Shown: positions 7,960-16,912 of the stretch, piece after piece
How the letters are laid out: each line of letters begins with the position of its first letter
How positions within the stretch are numbered: position 1 is the stretch's first letter
NCBI GenBank assembly: GCA_041484525.1
Contig: JBGPHT010000068.1
Location: 1-36,893 of the forward strand
Reading direction: 5' to 3'
Source: JBGPHT01 sp041484525
GTDB taxonomy: Bacteria > Acidobacteriota > Terriglobia > Bryobacterales > Bryobacteraceae
Length of the DNA: 36,893 bases
Program-made: the position numbers and the translations under genes
The notes under the pieces: model-generated
Databases searched by the model: none
What the model saw: the letters and a program-made list of their open reading frames with translations, nothing else
Told to the model about the DNA's origin: nothing

Positions 7960-8817
7960 TTACGGCCGTCGCAGCCAGTTGAGGAACACGGGCAGCGAGT
8001 GCAACTGGTCCACGTGGTCGGGCGCCGAGTTGCCTGCGTAACCGATGAGCAGAAATTTCCCGGCGCGAATTTCACTGAGTTGCTGCAGACCAGTGGGACC
8101 CCACTTTAATGCGGGCCGCCCGGCGAGCCCGAGCTGTGCAGCCAGGTAGTCGGCCGTCTCGGTGGTACTGGCGAAGGTGCCGGGGAAGATCTCCGAGTGC
8201 GTGACGATGGCCCGCTTGCGGCCCGCGACCGCGTCGCGCGCCAACTGCACCCAGATATCGAGACTGCCCGCCGATAGCTTGGATTCGAGGGGGCCGGGGC
8301 GGCCTTCGGCGTAGTCCGTGTGGATGCCGTCGATGCAGAGCACGGCGTCCACCCGCGCATAGGATTGCGGATCTTTCAGGATCTGACGCAGCGCGCCGCA
8401 ACCGGCGCTCCATCCGCCCAGCATGACGCGGCCGAAGCGGACGCCGGCCTTGGATTCGGCCTCCGCCAATAGCGCGGGAAAGCGCTTCGGATCTTCAAAC
8501 GCGCGCGCATAAACACCGGAGCCGGAGCCAAGCTGCGCACTCACCACGGCCACCTTGTCGCGCGCCGCGGCGGCTTCGGGCAGCCACGTGCCGCCATGGA
8601 AGAAGAACAGTACGCCGCTGGCCGCCTTCATCCCCGCGGGCAAAAACAGCGTCCCGGTTTCGAGCTTCTCGCGACGGCCGGGCGGAGTCTCCTCTTTCAG
8701 ACGCGGATGCGCCCGCGTATGCTCCACCATCGGGGAGGGGTTCTGCGGCTGTTGCGCCAGCGCGGTCCAGAGCACACTGCTCAGCAGCAGGCTCATGGTA
8801 TGGAGACTGGTGCGCAA
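7960..8817 (-). CDS. Secreted alpha/beta-hydrolase (esterase-like)
   Basis: A 285-residue protein with an N-terminal signal peptide (MSLLLSSVLWTALAQ, from residue 8). An internal ATG there is an alternative start. The alpha/beta-hydrolase pattern is visible: strand plus oxyanion turn VLFFFHGG (69-76), and nucleophile elbow GGWSAG (134-139) with Ser137 as the likely catalytic residue. Candidate acid and base residues are Asp163 and His207 or His268. Substrate unknown; it probably acts in the periplasm. It ends in LHSLPVFLNWLRR. It starts 3 bp from the end of the APC permease gene upstream on the same strand and may be cotranscribed. Confidence 0.75.
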   Translation of the reverse strand: MRTSLHTMSLLLSSVLWTALAQQPQNPSPMVEHTRAHPRLKEETPPGRREKLETGTLFLPAGMKAASGVLFFFHGGTWLPEAAAARDKVAVVSAQLGSGSGVYARAFEDPKRFPALLAEAESKAGVRFGRVMLGGWSAGCGALRQILKDPQSYARVDAVLCIDGIHTDYAEGRPGPLESKLSAGSLDIWVQLARDAVAGRKRAIVTHSEIFPGTFASTTETADYLAAQLGLAGRPALKWGPTGLQQLSEIRAGKFLLIGYAGNSAPDHVDQLHSLPVFLNWLRRP

Positions 8818-8820
8818 ACG

Positions 8821-10257
8821 CTAACGCTTGGATGGCGCCACAGGCTGCCGCAAATGGCTGTGGTGCCGGCCGTACAGGAAATAGATCGCGAGGCCGATCG
8901 CCAGCCATGCGCCCAGGCGAAGCCAGGTCATCATGTCGAGAAACGCCATCATGCCGAAGCAGGTCAGCACGCCGAGAATCGGTACCAACGGCACCCAGGG
9001 AGTCCGGTAAGGCCGTGGCGCGCTCGGATTCGTCCGCCGCATGACGAGGATGCCGATACACACAATCACGAATGCCAGCAGGGTTCCGATGCTGGTGAAG
9101 TGGCTGAGGTTCGAAATCGGCACAAAGCCGGCCAGGCCCGCGGAGAAAAGCATGACGATCAGGTTGGACCGGGACGGCGTGTGGAACTTCGGATGGATGT
9201 ACGAGAATACCGAGGGCAGCAGCCCGTCGCGCGACATGGAGTAGAACACGCGCGACTGGCCCAGCAGCATCACCAGAATCACGGAACTGTATCCCGCGAT
9301 GATCCCAATATAGATCACCGTTTGTAGCGTCGCCGAGGGGAACAGAGAGATCACCGTGCCCACTGGGGCGGCGTCGCCTTTGAACGTGGTATACGGCACC
9401 ATGCCGGTCAGGACGCGTGCGAACAGGATATACAGGACCGTGCACACCATCAGCGATCCGATGATTCCGATCGGCATGTCGCGCTGCGGCTTTTTGGCCT
9501 CCTGTGCGGCCGTCGAAACCGCGTCGAACCCGATGTAGGCGAAGAAGATCACACCCGCTCCGCGCATGATGCCGCTCCAGCCGAATTCGCCCATGACGCC
9601 CGTGTTGGGCGGAATGAACGGCACGTAATTCTCCGGTTTGATGTACGAGTAGCCCACGCAGATGACCACGATGACGATGGCCACCTTGACCACCACGATG
9701 ACCGCGTTCACCCGCGCCGATTCCGAGATCCCGATGATCAGCAGGCACGAGATGGCGACGATAATGAATACGGCGGGAAGATTGATGAGGCCGGGCTGCG
9801 GGTCCCAAGGGCAGTGGGTCAAATCGCTCGGCAGTTCGATGGCGAAGCGGTGCAACAGCTTCGTCACGTAACTGGACCAGCTCACCGATACGGTGGCGGC
9901 CCCGATGGCATACTCGATCACCAGGTCCCACCCGATGATCCATGCCAGCAGCTCGCCCATCGTCGCGTAAGCGTAGGTATAGGCGCTGCCCGCGATCGGA
10001 ATCATGGTGGAGAATTCGCTGTAACACATCCCGGCGAACGCACAGCCGATGGCTGCGACCACGAAGGAAAGCACCACCGCCGGGCCGGCATGTTCGGCGG
10101 CGGCGATTCCCGTCAGCGAGAACAGCCCGGCGCCGATGATGGCTCCGATGCCGAGCGCCACCAGGTTGAACGGTCCCAGCGTCCTCACCAGTTGGTGTTT
10201 ACCGCTTTCCGATTCCTTCAGAATGCGGTCAAGGGACTTGGTTGCGAAGAGGCTCAT
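8821..10257 (-). CDS. APC-family amino acid permease (copy 2)
   Basis: A 478-residue polytopic inner-membrane transporter of the amino acid-polyamine-organocation superfamily, YfnA/cationic amino acid transporter type. About 12-13 membrane segments are visible. The conserved segment-1 motif GIGAIIGAGLFSLTG (about 36-50) and GFDAVSTAAQEAKKPQRDMPIGI (segment 6 and loop) are present. The start chosen is the ATG of MSLFATKSLDRIL at 10257, because the second permease starts with the same peptide and GGGAAA lies upstream. It is the second of two adjacent paralogues. The transported amino acid is not predictable. Confidence 0.92.
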   Translation of the reverse strand: MSLFATKSLDRILKESESGKHQLVRTLGPFNLVALGIGAIIGAGLFSLTGIAAAEHAGPAVVLSFVVAAIGCAFAGMCYSEFSTMIPIAGSAYTYAYATMGELLAWIIGWDLVIEYAIGAATVSVSWSSYVTKLLHRFAIELPSDLTHCPWDPQPGLINLPAVFIIVAISCLLIIGISESARVNAVIVVVKVAIVIVVICVGYSYIKPENYVPFIPPNTGVMGEFGWSGIMRGAGVIFFAYIGFDAVSTAAQEAKKPQRDMPIGIIGSLMVCTVLYILFARVLTGMVPYTTFKGDAAPVGTVISLFPSATLQTVIYIGIIAGYSSVILVMLLGQSRVFYSMSRDGLLPSVFSYIHPKFHTPSRSNLIVMLFSAGLAGFVPISNLSHFTSIGTLLAFVIVCIGILVMRRTNPSAPRPYRTPWVPLVPILGVLTCFGMMAFLDMMTWLRLGAWLAIGLAIYFLYGRHHSHLRQPVAPSKR

Positions 10258-10276
10258 ATCGTTTCCCAAAACAAGA

Positions 10277-11878
10277 CTATTTCCCGGTCCGGCCGCGGGC
10301 CGTTTCCAACGCGAGACGGCTGTGATGCCTGCCGTAGCTGAAGTACACCACCAAGCCAATTAATAGCCAGACGATCAGGCGCGCCCAGTTGAGCCACCCC
10401 AGCTTGTACATCATGTAGCCGTTGAAGAGGACGCCCAAAATCGGCACCACCGGCACCCACGGGGTGCGAAATGGCCGCGCCTGTCCGGGGTTCGTCCGCC
10501 GCAGAATCATGATCGCGACACACACGATCACGAACGCCAGCAGCGTCCCGATATTCACCATTTTCCCGATATCGTCGATCGGCGTTACGCTGCCCACGAT
10601 GGCCGCCAGCGTCCCCACGAGGATAGTGTTTTTCCAGGGCGTCCTGAATTTGGGGTGGATCTCGGCGAAGAATTTCTTGGGCAGCAGACCGTCATTGGCC
10701 ATCGAATAGAGCACGCGCGTCTGGCCCAGCAGCATGACGAGCATGACGCTCGTAAGGCCGCACAGCGCGCCGATCGTAATCACGTGCGACGCCGTAGTGA
10801 GTCCGCGGTCCATAAACGCGCGCGCGATCGGCGCTTCGATATTGATGTCCCGCCACGGCACCATTCCGGTGAGCACTCCGGCCACGAGAATGTAGAGGGC
10901 CGTACATAGCAGCAGAGATATGATGATGCCGATCGGCAAATCCCTCTGCGGGTTCTTGGCCTCCTGCGCGGTAGTCGATACCGCGTCGAATCCGATATAC
11001 GCAAAGAAGATGTACGCCGCGCCCGCGCCTATGCCGGAAAATCCGTAGGGAGCGAACGAGCTCCAGTCGTGTCCCCAGTTGGCCGAATTCACATACCGGA
11101 TTCCCATGGCAATCACGAACAGCACCACCGATAGCTTGATCACCACGATGGTGGCGTTGAAGCGCGCGCTCTCTTTGATGCCGATCACCAGGATCGCGGT
11201 GATCACCAGGGCGATGATGAATGCCGGCAGGTTGAAGCCGATTTCAACACCGAAGATGGTAGGCGCGCTCAGTAACTCCCTGGCTTGGTGCACGAGTTCT
11301 GGTGTGGGCGTTGCCAGCACCTCAGTGAGCCGGGTGAGAAACCCCTGCGTGCCGGGCACAAGGCTCGGGTCAGCGGCGTGCACCATCTGCCGCGCCACGT
11401 CATTCTCCGCCATCTTGAGAGCGGTCCAGTGGTCGTATGCCAGCCAGCGGGGCATCTCAATGTTGAATATCTTCAGCAGTTCGATGAAGTGGTTCGACCA
11501 GCCAGACGAAACGGTGCTCGCGCCCATCGCGTACTCGAGCGTCAGATCCCAACCGATAATCCACGCGAGGAGTTCTCCCAACGTCGCGTAGGCGTACGTG
11601 TAAGCACTGCCCGCGAGCGGGATCATGGCGGCGAATTCGGCGTAGCAGAGACCGGCGAAAGCGCAGCCCAGACCGGACAACACAAACGACAGCATCAACC
11701 CCGGCCCGGCGTAGTGCGCACCCAGTCCCGACAGGACAAAAATGCCGGCGCCGATGATGGCGCCCACTCCGAGCGCCGTAAGTTGAAACGGTCCCAGCGT
11801 CCGCTTCAAGCTGTGCGCGCCCGACTCCTGCGCCTCCTTCATCAGTAAGTCCAGCGATTTTGTCGCAAATAGACTCAT
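10277..11878 (-). CDS. APC-family amino acid permease (copy 1)
   Basis: A 533-residue paralogue of the next gene. Both begin MSLFATKSLD, both carry G(V/I)GAIIGAG(I/L)F and both have AYIFFAYIGFDAVSTTAQEAK-type sequences. This copy has about 50 extra residues between the third and fourth membrane segments (roughly 120-175, a hydrophilic stretch containing MVHAADPSLVPGTQGF). The ATG at 11878 is preceded by GGGGG about 7 nt upstream. Nineteen bases separate the two permease genes, so they form one unit arising by tandem duplication and divergence. Substrate: amino acid, unspecified. Confidence 0.92.
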   Translation of the reverse strand: MSLFATKSLDLLMKEAQESGAHSLKRTLGPFQLTALGVGAIIGAGIFVLSGLGAHYAGPGLMLSFVLSGLGCAFAGLCYAEFAAMIPLAGSAYTYAYATLGELLAWIIGWDLTLEYAMGASTVSSGWSNHFIELLKIFNIEMPRWLAYDHWTALKMAENDVARQMVHAADPSLVPGTQGFLTRLTEVLATPTPELVHQARELLSAPTIFGVEIGFNLPAFIIALVITAILVIGIKESARFNATIVVIKLSVVLFVIAMGIRYVNSANWGHDWSSFAPYGFSGIGAGAAYIFFAYIGFDAVSTTAQEAKNPQRDLPIGIIISLLLCTALYILVAGVLTGMVPWRDINIEAPIARAFMDRGLTTASHVITIGALCGLTSVMLVMLLGQTRVLYSMANDGLLPKKFFAEIHPKFRTPWKNTILVGTLAAIVGSVTPIDDIGKMVNIGTLLAFVIVCVAIMILRRTNPGQARPFRTPWVPVVPILGVLFNGYMMYKLGWLNWARLIVWLLIGLVVYFSYGRHHSRLALETARGRTGK

Positions 11879-11965
11879 GCGTTGCCCCCATTTCTCCGGC
11901 AGATGAATTAGAACGAAAAGATAGCACACTCGCACCGGTCGCTGTGGCCATCGTCAGATAAAGTT

Positions 11966-11980
11966 GCACTCGCGGAGTGC
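11966..11980 (-). terminator. Small hairpin after thiE
   Basis: GCACTC/GAGTGC arms with a 3-nt loop lie about 12 nt past the thiE stop in the direction of transcription. They are followed by AACTTTAT rather than a clean U tract. It may be a weak terminator for the operon ending in thiE. Confidence 0.35.
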
Positions 11981-11992
11981 CTATCGATACGT

Positions 11993-12634
11993 CTACGCGG
12001 AGGCTTGCACGAGCCGCTGCCATTCTTCCATCCGCTCCCGGAGCGCCCTGGCGGTGGCGTTGGCGGGCAGCAGACCGCCGATGACCGCCAGCGAGTCGGC
12101 GCCCGCGCGCAGCACCTCGACTGCATTCTCCTGGGTGATGCCGCCGATGGCCACCAGCGGCTTCTCGACTAGCGTGCGGCATCGGCGGACCTCCTCGACG
12201 CCGACCACGGGATCGGGGTTCCGCTTGGATGCAGTCGCGAAGATCGGCCCCAGCGCCACGTAGTCCACCGGCTCGCCTCCTGCGGCGCAGAGCTGGGCGG
12301 AGTTGTGGCTGGAGAAACCGATCGGCGCGTCTGAGCCCATGAGACGGCGGGCGTCGCGCGGCGGCAGATCGTCCTGTCCGACGTGCAGGCCGGCCTCGAG
12401 CAGCATGGCGAAATCGGCACGATCGTCGATCACGAACGTGGCTCCGGCTTCGCGGCAGAGGCGTGCGATCCGGCGCGCCGTTTCGAAAATATCTCGGCTC
12501 CAGTGGCCTTTGTGGCGAAGCTGCAGAATCCCCGCACCGCCTTCGAGAAAAGCCGCGGCTGCAACTTCGGGCGCGATGCCGCGCTGCTCCAGCGATTCGG
12601 AATCGAGGATGGGGTAGACGCGCGGCAGCTTCAT
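11993..12634 (-). CDS. thiE: Thiamine-phosphate synthase
   Basis: A 213-residue TIM-barrel enzyme that joins HMP-diphosphate and thiazole phosphate to form thiamine phosphate. Landmarks are QLRHKG (38-43), FVIDDRADFA (67-76), HVGQDDLP (84-91), GFSSHN (106-111), YVALGPIF (125-132) and VAIGGI (161-166). The start at 12634 overlaps the peroxiredoxin stop as ATGA, implying translational coupling. No other thiamine gene and no TPP riboswitch is seen nearby. Its operon partners are unrelated to thiamine synthesis. Confidence 0.95.
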   Translation of the reverse strand: MKLPRVYPILDSESLEQRGIAPEVAAAAFLEGGAGILQLRHKGHWSRDIFETARRIARLCREAGATFVIDDRADFAMLLEAGLHVGQDDLPPRDARRLMGSDAPIGFSSHNSAQLCAAGGEPVDYVALGPIFATASKRNPDPVVGVEEVRRCRTLVEKPLVAIGGITQENAVEVLRAGADSLAVIGGLLPANATARALRERMEEWQRLVQASA

Positions 12635-13071
12635 GCCGAAATGACTTCCATGGGGCTGGGCATGCCGCGGCGGCTGAACCGGATGATGCCGTCCGGGCCG
12701 ATGCGGTAGACCGTGCGCTTCACGATCAGTCCGTTGGTGTGATACAGCGCGCACACTTTCTGCCCTTTATCGATGAGCAGCGGGAACGGGAAATGAAACT
12801 TCTGGCGGAATTTTCCGTGGCTGGCGGTTCCCTGCGGGTTCACGCCGAACACCTCGACGCCGCGTGCGGCCACCTCGCCCCAGTTGTCGCGAAACTGGCA
12901 GAGCTGTTTGGTGCAGCCAGGTGTGTCGTCGCCCGGATAGAACACCAGCACCACTTGCTTACCGCGAAATTTGGAGAGCGTTACGATCTGTCCGGAATCG
13001 TCCGGCAGCGAGAAATCGGGCGCCGCGACGCCAATCGGAAGCGGGTCGGAAAAGAGCCAGGAGAACATCAT
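12631..13071 (-). CDS. Peroxiredoxin (AhpC/TSA, BCP-like)
   Basis: A 146-residue thioredoxin-fold peroxidase. The active-site stretch FYPGDDTPGCTKQLCQFRD gives peroxidatic Cys53 in TPGC and a resolving Cys58 five residues later, the spacing of BCP/PrxQ proteins that act as atypical two-cysteine enzymes. N-terminal VAAPDFSLPDDSGQIVTL is typical. No signal peptide is evident. It begins MM at 13071-13066 and overlaps its upstream neighbour as ATGA; its own stop overlaps thiE as ATGA. It reduces H2O2 and organic peroxides by family. Confidence 0.92.
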   Translation of the reverse strand: MMFSWLFSDPLPIGVAAPDFSLPDDSGQIVTLSKFRGKQVVLVFYPGDDTPGCTKQLCQFRDNWGEVAARGVEVFGVNPQGTASHGKFRQKFHFPFPLLIDKGQKVCALYHTNGLIVKRTVYRIGPDGIIRFSRRGMPSPMEVISA

Positions 13072-16004
13072 TGCACCTTAATCGGAACTTGGTTGCTGTG
13101 CGCCAGATTGATCGACATCAGCAACGTCTGGATGCCGGGCACGAGCCCCGCGGGAACCTGCACGTCGACCTGGTAGAGCCCGACGTATCCCGGCGCGAGT
13201 CCGCTGAAGATGGGGGTGACCGGAGTGGAGCCGATGAAAACCACAGGCGCTACGGTGGTCCGCTGCAGTCCGGCCACGTCGCGCGTGGAGCCGAGGCCGG
13301 TACAGTAAATCTCGAGATAGTCTCCGGCCCGGACCGGAACCAGATCGGCGCGGTCGATGGTGCCGGCGCGCACCACCGCTCCCGGGAAGATGCCGGGGGC
13401 GAGCGCGATCACATTCACCGCGGCCGTCGCCGGCGTACCGGATGGCGTCATCACGGTGAGCGTCGCAGATCCGAGCGGCGTGTCCTGCGGCACGTAGAAG
13501 TTGATTTGGGTGTCGCTCACGAAGAGCAAGGGCAGCGACGTGGTGTTGAGCAGCACGCGCGCGCCGGCCAGTCCGGTGGTGGGCCACGGCAACGATGCCG
13601 TGGCGGACTGGCCTCCCGCGAGATTCACGCCCGACACTGTCTGGATCGAGCCCGCCGCCAGTCCCTCGGCGAATGTCGCCGCATTGACCACGGCGCCGGC
13701 GACGGGCAGCGTGCTGCCGGCGTTCAACGTAAGGTTCACGCCGGGGACGGAGTCGGCCGAAATCAGCAACTGTGCCGTCCTGCCGCCGCCGGGCGTCCAG
13801 CGGAAACTGACTTGCCCGTTAGCATCAGTGGCGGAGAACGGCGGATTCACGATCCCACCCGTCGATGCGGTGGCGACGATGCGCGCGCCGCGATAGGGCA
13901 GGTTGTTGGCGTCGGTCAGCCGCACCACGATGGGGTCCGGCAGTTCGGCGGAGCCCGCCGCAACCTGATGGTCTCCCGAAATTGGCACCAGTTTCAGCAG
14001 CGATTTGCCTGCCACCTGCAGCCGCGCGTAGGCGGTCTCATAACTCGGGTCGATGGAAGCCTGCATCTCCTCGACGCCTTCCTGGATGCCCAGATAAGTA
14101 AACGTGGCGCTGGTTTCGCCGGCGGGAATCTTGACGGAGTCCGGGAATTTCGCGAAACCGTTCGGCGTCTGAAACTTCACCGTGAGGTCCACTCCCAGCG
14201 GGCTTTGCACGGCGACGGTCGCGGTGCTGGTGGTGTTCAACGCCACTCCGGCGTTGGGGTAGAGCGAGAGCTTCAGGCCCTTGCGGAGTGTGGTATCCGC
14301 GAACGCGCTGTTCGACGCGGCGTTGGTGAAAAACGGTTCGAACTGTTGGCGGTAAGCATCCACCTGGGCCAGGTCGTCGGCTGAGGGCTGCGTCCCCTGC
14401 GCCACCACCATGATGAAGCCGAAGCGGAACCGCCGCTGCGCCACCGTGTAGTCCGGCGTGCGCCGGCCCGACGCCTGAATCACATCGTCTACGCTGACGT
14501 TTCGACGCGTTCCGTCGAACGCGTAGTTGCGCTGCGGATGCATGGTGGGAAGGTACGACGGCACGCCGGCCACGTAGAAGGTCGGGTCTACATTCTTCGC
14601 CGGGGCGAAGCCCATCAGGTACTGGTCGAGGGGTGAATAGTGCTGGACGGTGTCGGTCGTCAGGAACTGCGGAGATGCCGTCGAGCCGCGATCCACAATC
14701 TTCTCGCCTTCGAGGAACGAGGCTTCGGAATCGAACACGAAGCTCCAATGCACGTTGCCGTAACCCAACATCGGATGTACCGAAGGGTCGTTGGGGTCGG
14801 TCACACTGGTGAATACGAGAAACAGGTGGCCGGTTTCGTGGCCGAGAATACTGAGAGGTGTGTCGCCCTGGGGCGCCCGCGCCGGCACGAGAGCATTGGG
14901 ATCCTTGGGGTACTGATTCAACGGTCCGCCATCGATCACCGCTTGCAGGCGCGAGGCGGAGCCATACTCCAGTCCGACATCGCGCGGCTCCAATCCGTAC
15001 CCGGCGCCGGTGCTGCGGACGATGTTGGTAAGCGCGATTACGCCGTTGCCGGGGGCGTTGATTCGCATGTTGTTAAAGACGATCAGGTAGTCGTACGCAT
15101 CGTCGTGCGTCTGATAGAACTTTTGCGCCGCGGTAACGGAATCGACCACCAGCGAATCGCCGAAGCGCTCCGCGACGGCGGCCGTGTAATTCCCGCTCGG
15201 GTCATTGCGGAACGAAACGAGCGTGGTGGAACCTTTCGCGGCTCCAGGCGAGATCCCCACGACGGCGTTGCCGGCGCTGATCCCGGAATAGCTGAACTCG
15301 ATGCGGCCATCGTTGTACAGCCGTACCTGAAACGTCTGCGGCTTGCCGATGCCGGCGGACGCATATTCCGGGACCGCTGCCCAGCTCACGACGGCGTGCG
15401 TGGAATCGGCGAGCAGACGGACACCGCCGGCGGTTTGCGCGGGATCGAGGTCGTCGAAGAGCGGAAAGATCCGCGGCGGACCGGCAGTGGCGCGGCCGAG
15501 CGACCGGTCGGTGCTGGCGTTGTCTCCCGACGTGAACGTCAGGTTGCCATCGGAGTTGACGAACACCTGACTGTACGTGGCGCCGAAAAACGGAAAAGCA
15601 AACGGCAGCGGCATGAGACGCGAATCGTCGTCGTCGAGCGCAGCAAGCGGCGTGCCGGCAGTGGCAGCGGCGGAATCATAGCCGCCACTGGTAACGGAAT
15701 AGGCGTAGCGGGCGCCATTGGGCGTGAAGCGCAGCGTGTAGCCATCCAGGTTGAACTGGTTCACGCGCGCGACTACGCCATCGGTATCCTCGATGACGGC
15801 GATGTTGCCGATGTCGCGGCTGAGCGAAGGTGCAGTTCGCGCCTGAAGTCCGCGTGCCGCCCGTGCGCGCACCGCCTGGCGGTGAACGAATAGGGTCTCA
15901 TTGGCGGTTTCCGTCGTGGTCCCGCAAAACGAGCCCCCGTGGCGCGCCACGCCTTGCGCGAGCACCGAGAGAAAGATGACCGAGAGCGCCCCAGACCGCC
16001 GCAT
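13068..16004 (-). CDS. Secreted putative metalloprotease with TIGR03437-type C-terminal domain
   Basis: A 978-residue exported protein. The start is placed at 16004, where MRRSGALSVIFLSVLAQGVA gives a signal peptide. Residues about 130-265 form a nidogen-like beta region (FPFFGATYSQVFVNSDGNLTF, RIFPLFDDLDP). Residues 389-393 read HETGH inside SILGHETGHLFLVF, an HExxH zinc-peptidase-like motif. A Big_1/invasin-like Ig domain lies at roughly 680-790 (GARIVATASTGG, DANGQVSFRWTP). The last about 165 residues match the Solibacter-type TIGR03437 domain (INFYVPQDTPLG, YCTGLG, YQVDVQVPAG). Peptidase activity is inferred from one motif. The stop overlaps the peroxiredoxin start as ATGA. Confidence 0.8.
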   Translation of the reverse strand: MRRSGALSVIFLSVLAQGVARHGGSFCGTTTETANETLFVHRQAVRARAARGLQARTAPSLSRDIGNIAVIEDTDGVVARVNQFNLDGYTLRFTPNGARYAYSVTSGGYDSAAATAGTPLAALDDDDSRLMPLPFAFPFFGATYSQVFVNSDGNLTFTSGDNASTDRSLGRATAGPPRIFPLFDDLDPAQTAGGVRLLADSTHAVVSWAAVPEYASAGIGKPQTFQVRLYNDGRIEFSYSGISAGNAVVGISPGAAKGSTTLVSFRNDPSGNYTAAVAERFGDSLVVDSVTAAQKFYQTHDDAYDYLIVFNNMRINAPGNGVIALTNIVRSTGAGYGLEPRDVGLEYGSASRLQAVIDGGPLNQYPKDPNALVPARAPQGDTPLSILGHETGHLFLVFTSVTDPNDPSVHPMLGYGNVHWSFVFDSEASFLEGEKIVDRGSTASPQFLTTDTVQHYSPLDQYLMGFAPAKNVDPTFYVAGVPSYLPTMHPQRNYAFDGTRRNVSVDDVIQASGRRTPDYTVAQRRFRFGFIMVVAQGTQPSADDLAQVDAYRQQFEPFFTNAASNSAFADTTLRKGLKLSLYPNAGVALNTTSTATVAVQSPLGVDLTVKFQTPNGFAKFPDSVKIPAGETSATFTYLGIQEGVEEMQASIDPSYETAYARLQVAGKSLLKLVPISGDHQVAAGSAELPDPIVVRLTDANNLPYRGARIVATASTGGIVNPPFSATDANGQVSFRWTPGGGRTAQLLISADSVPGVNLTLNAGSTLPVAGAVVNAATFAEGLAAGSIQTVSGVNLAGGQSATASLPWPTTGLAGARVLLNTTSLPLLFVSDTQINFYVPQDTPLGSATLTVMTPSGTPATAAVNVIALAPGIFPGAVVRAGTIDRADLVPVRAGDYLEIYCTGLGSTRDVAGLQRTTVAPVVFIGSTPVTPIFSGLAPGYVGLYQVDVQVPAGLVPGIQTLLMSINLAHSNQVPIKVQ

Positions 16005-16055
16005 GAAGGATATTTCGTTCCATTGTCCCATGAAGCCTGTGCGATAAAATCCAGC

Positions 16056-16910
16056 ATGGCCTTTTGTACGAATTGTGGTTCCGGCATTGCCGAGGGCATG
16101 CGTTCTTGTAGTGGATGCGGGACGCCGATGGGGGGCGCGGCTGCGGCGGCGCAACCGGCGGTGGACCCGCTCGATTACACCATTCAGGGCGACAACCTCC
16201 AGGTCGCGCGGGTTCGCCTCAAGCCGGGGCAGGAGGTTTACGCCGAGGCCGGCAAGATGGTCTACAAGACCCCCAACGTGGATTGGGACACGCGCATGAG
16301 CGGCGCCACGCTGGGCGAGAAGCTAATGGGCGCACTGCGCCGAACCGTCACCGGCGAGTCGCTTTTTCTGACGTACTTCCGAGCCAATGGCGCCGGCGAG
16401 GTCGGCTTCGCGGGCAACTATCCCGGCCGCATTCAAGTATTCGACCTGCCGGCGGGACGCTCGATCCTGGCGCAGCGCGATGCGTTCCTATTCGCGCAGC
16501 CGACAGTGCAATTCAATATCGCGCTGGTGAAGAAACTCGGCGCGGGCTTCTTTGGCGGGGAAGGATTCATCCTCGAAAAGTTCACCGGACCGGGCGCCGT
16601 CTTCATCCACGCGGGCGGCGATTTCGTGCAGTTCGATCTGGCGCCGGGACAAGTGATACAGGTCGACACGGGCTGCATCGTGACCTTCGACGAGACGGTG
16701 GACTACGACATCCAAATGGTGGGCGGCATCAAGACGGCGCTCTTCGGCGGCGAGGGATTATTCCTCGCGACGCTTACCGGACCAGGCCACGTGGTGATCC
16801 AGAGCATGACGCTGCAGAAGCTCCGCCGCGAACTGGCGCCGTTCCGGCACGGCGGCGACGAGCACCACGGCCTCGACGTGCTGGGCGGCATTTTGGGGTC
16901 GGACGATTAA
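16056..16910 (+). CDS. Zinc-ribbon plus AIM24 (TIGR00266) protein
   Basis: A 284-residue protein. A short zinc ribbon (Cys4, Cys7, Cys18, Cys21) opens it, followed by an Ala-rich linker. A TIGR00266/AIM24 beta-rich domain follows, about 40-265. Marks are EVYAEAGKMVYKTPNVDWDTRMSG, LFLTYFRANGAGEVGFAGNYPG, LGAGFFGGEGFILEKFTGPG and a repeat of the last motif, FGGEGLFLATLTGPG. AIM24-type proteins are widespread with poorly defined function. The ATG at 16056 starts the ribbon and is 51 bp from the divergent secreted-protein start, so promoters must lie close to both. Confidence 0.9.
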   Translation: MAFCTNCGSGIAEGMRSCSGCGTPMGGAAAAAQPAVDPLDYTIQGDNLQVARVRLKPGQEVYAEAGKMVYKTPNVDWDTRMSGATLGEKLMGALRRTVTGESLFLTYFRANGAGEVGFAGNYPGRIQVFDLPAGRSILAQRDAFLFAQPTVQFNIALVKKLGAGFFGGEGFILEKFTGPGAVFIHAGGDFVQFDLAPGQVIQVDTGCIVTFDETVDYDIQMVGGIKTALFGGEGLFLATLTGPGHVVIQSMTLQKLRRELAPFRHGGDEHHGLDVLGGILGSDD

Positions 16911-16912
16911 TC

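Noticed and set aside
8495..10027. Long open frame (510 codons) on the minus strand across the esterase and permease
   Set aside because: It is His/Arg/Gly-rich with no family motif and lies in another frame over two well-supported genes; a GC-rich shadow.
14640..15893. 417-codon plus-strand open frame inside the TIGR03437 protein gene
   Set aside because: Composition is that of an antisense shadow, and the opposite strand has a signal peptide and clear domains.
11993..16004. TPP riboswitch for the thiE operon
   Set aside because: No THI-box-like sequence was seen upstream of the operon's first gene or before thiE, whose start overlaps the preceding gene.
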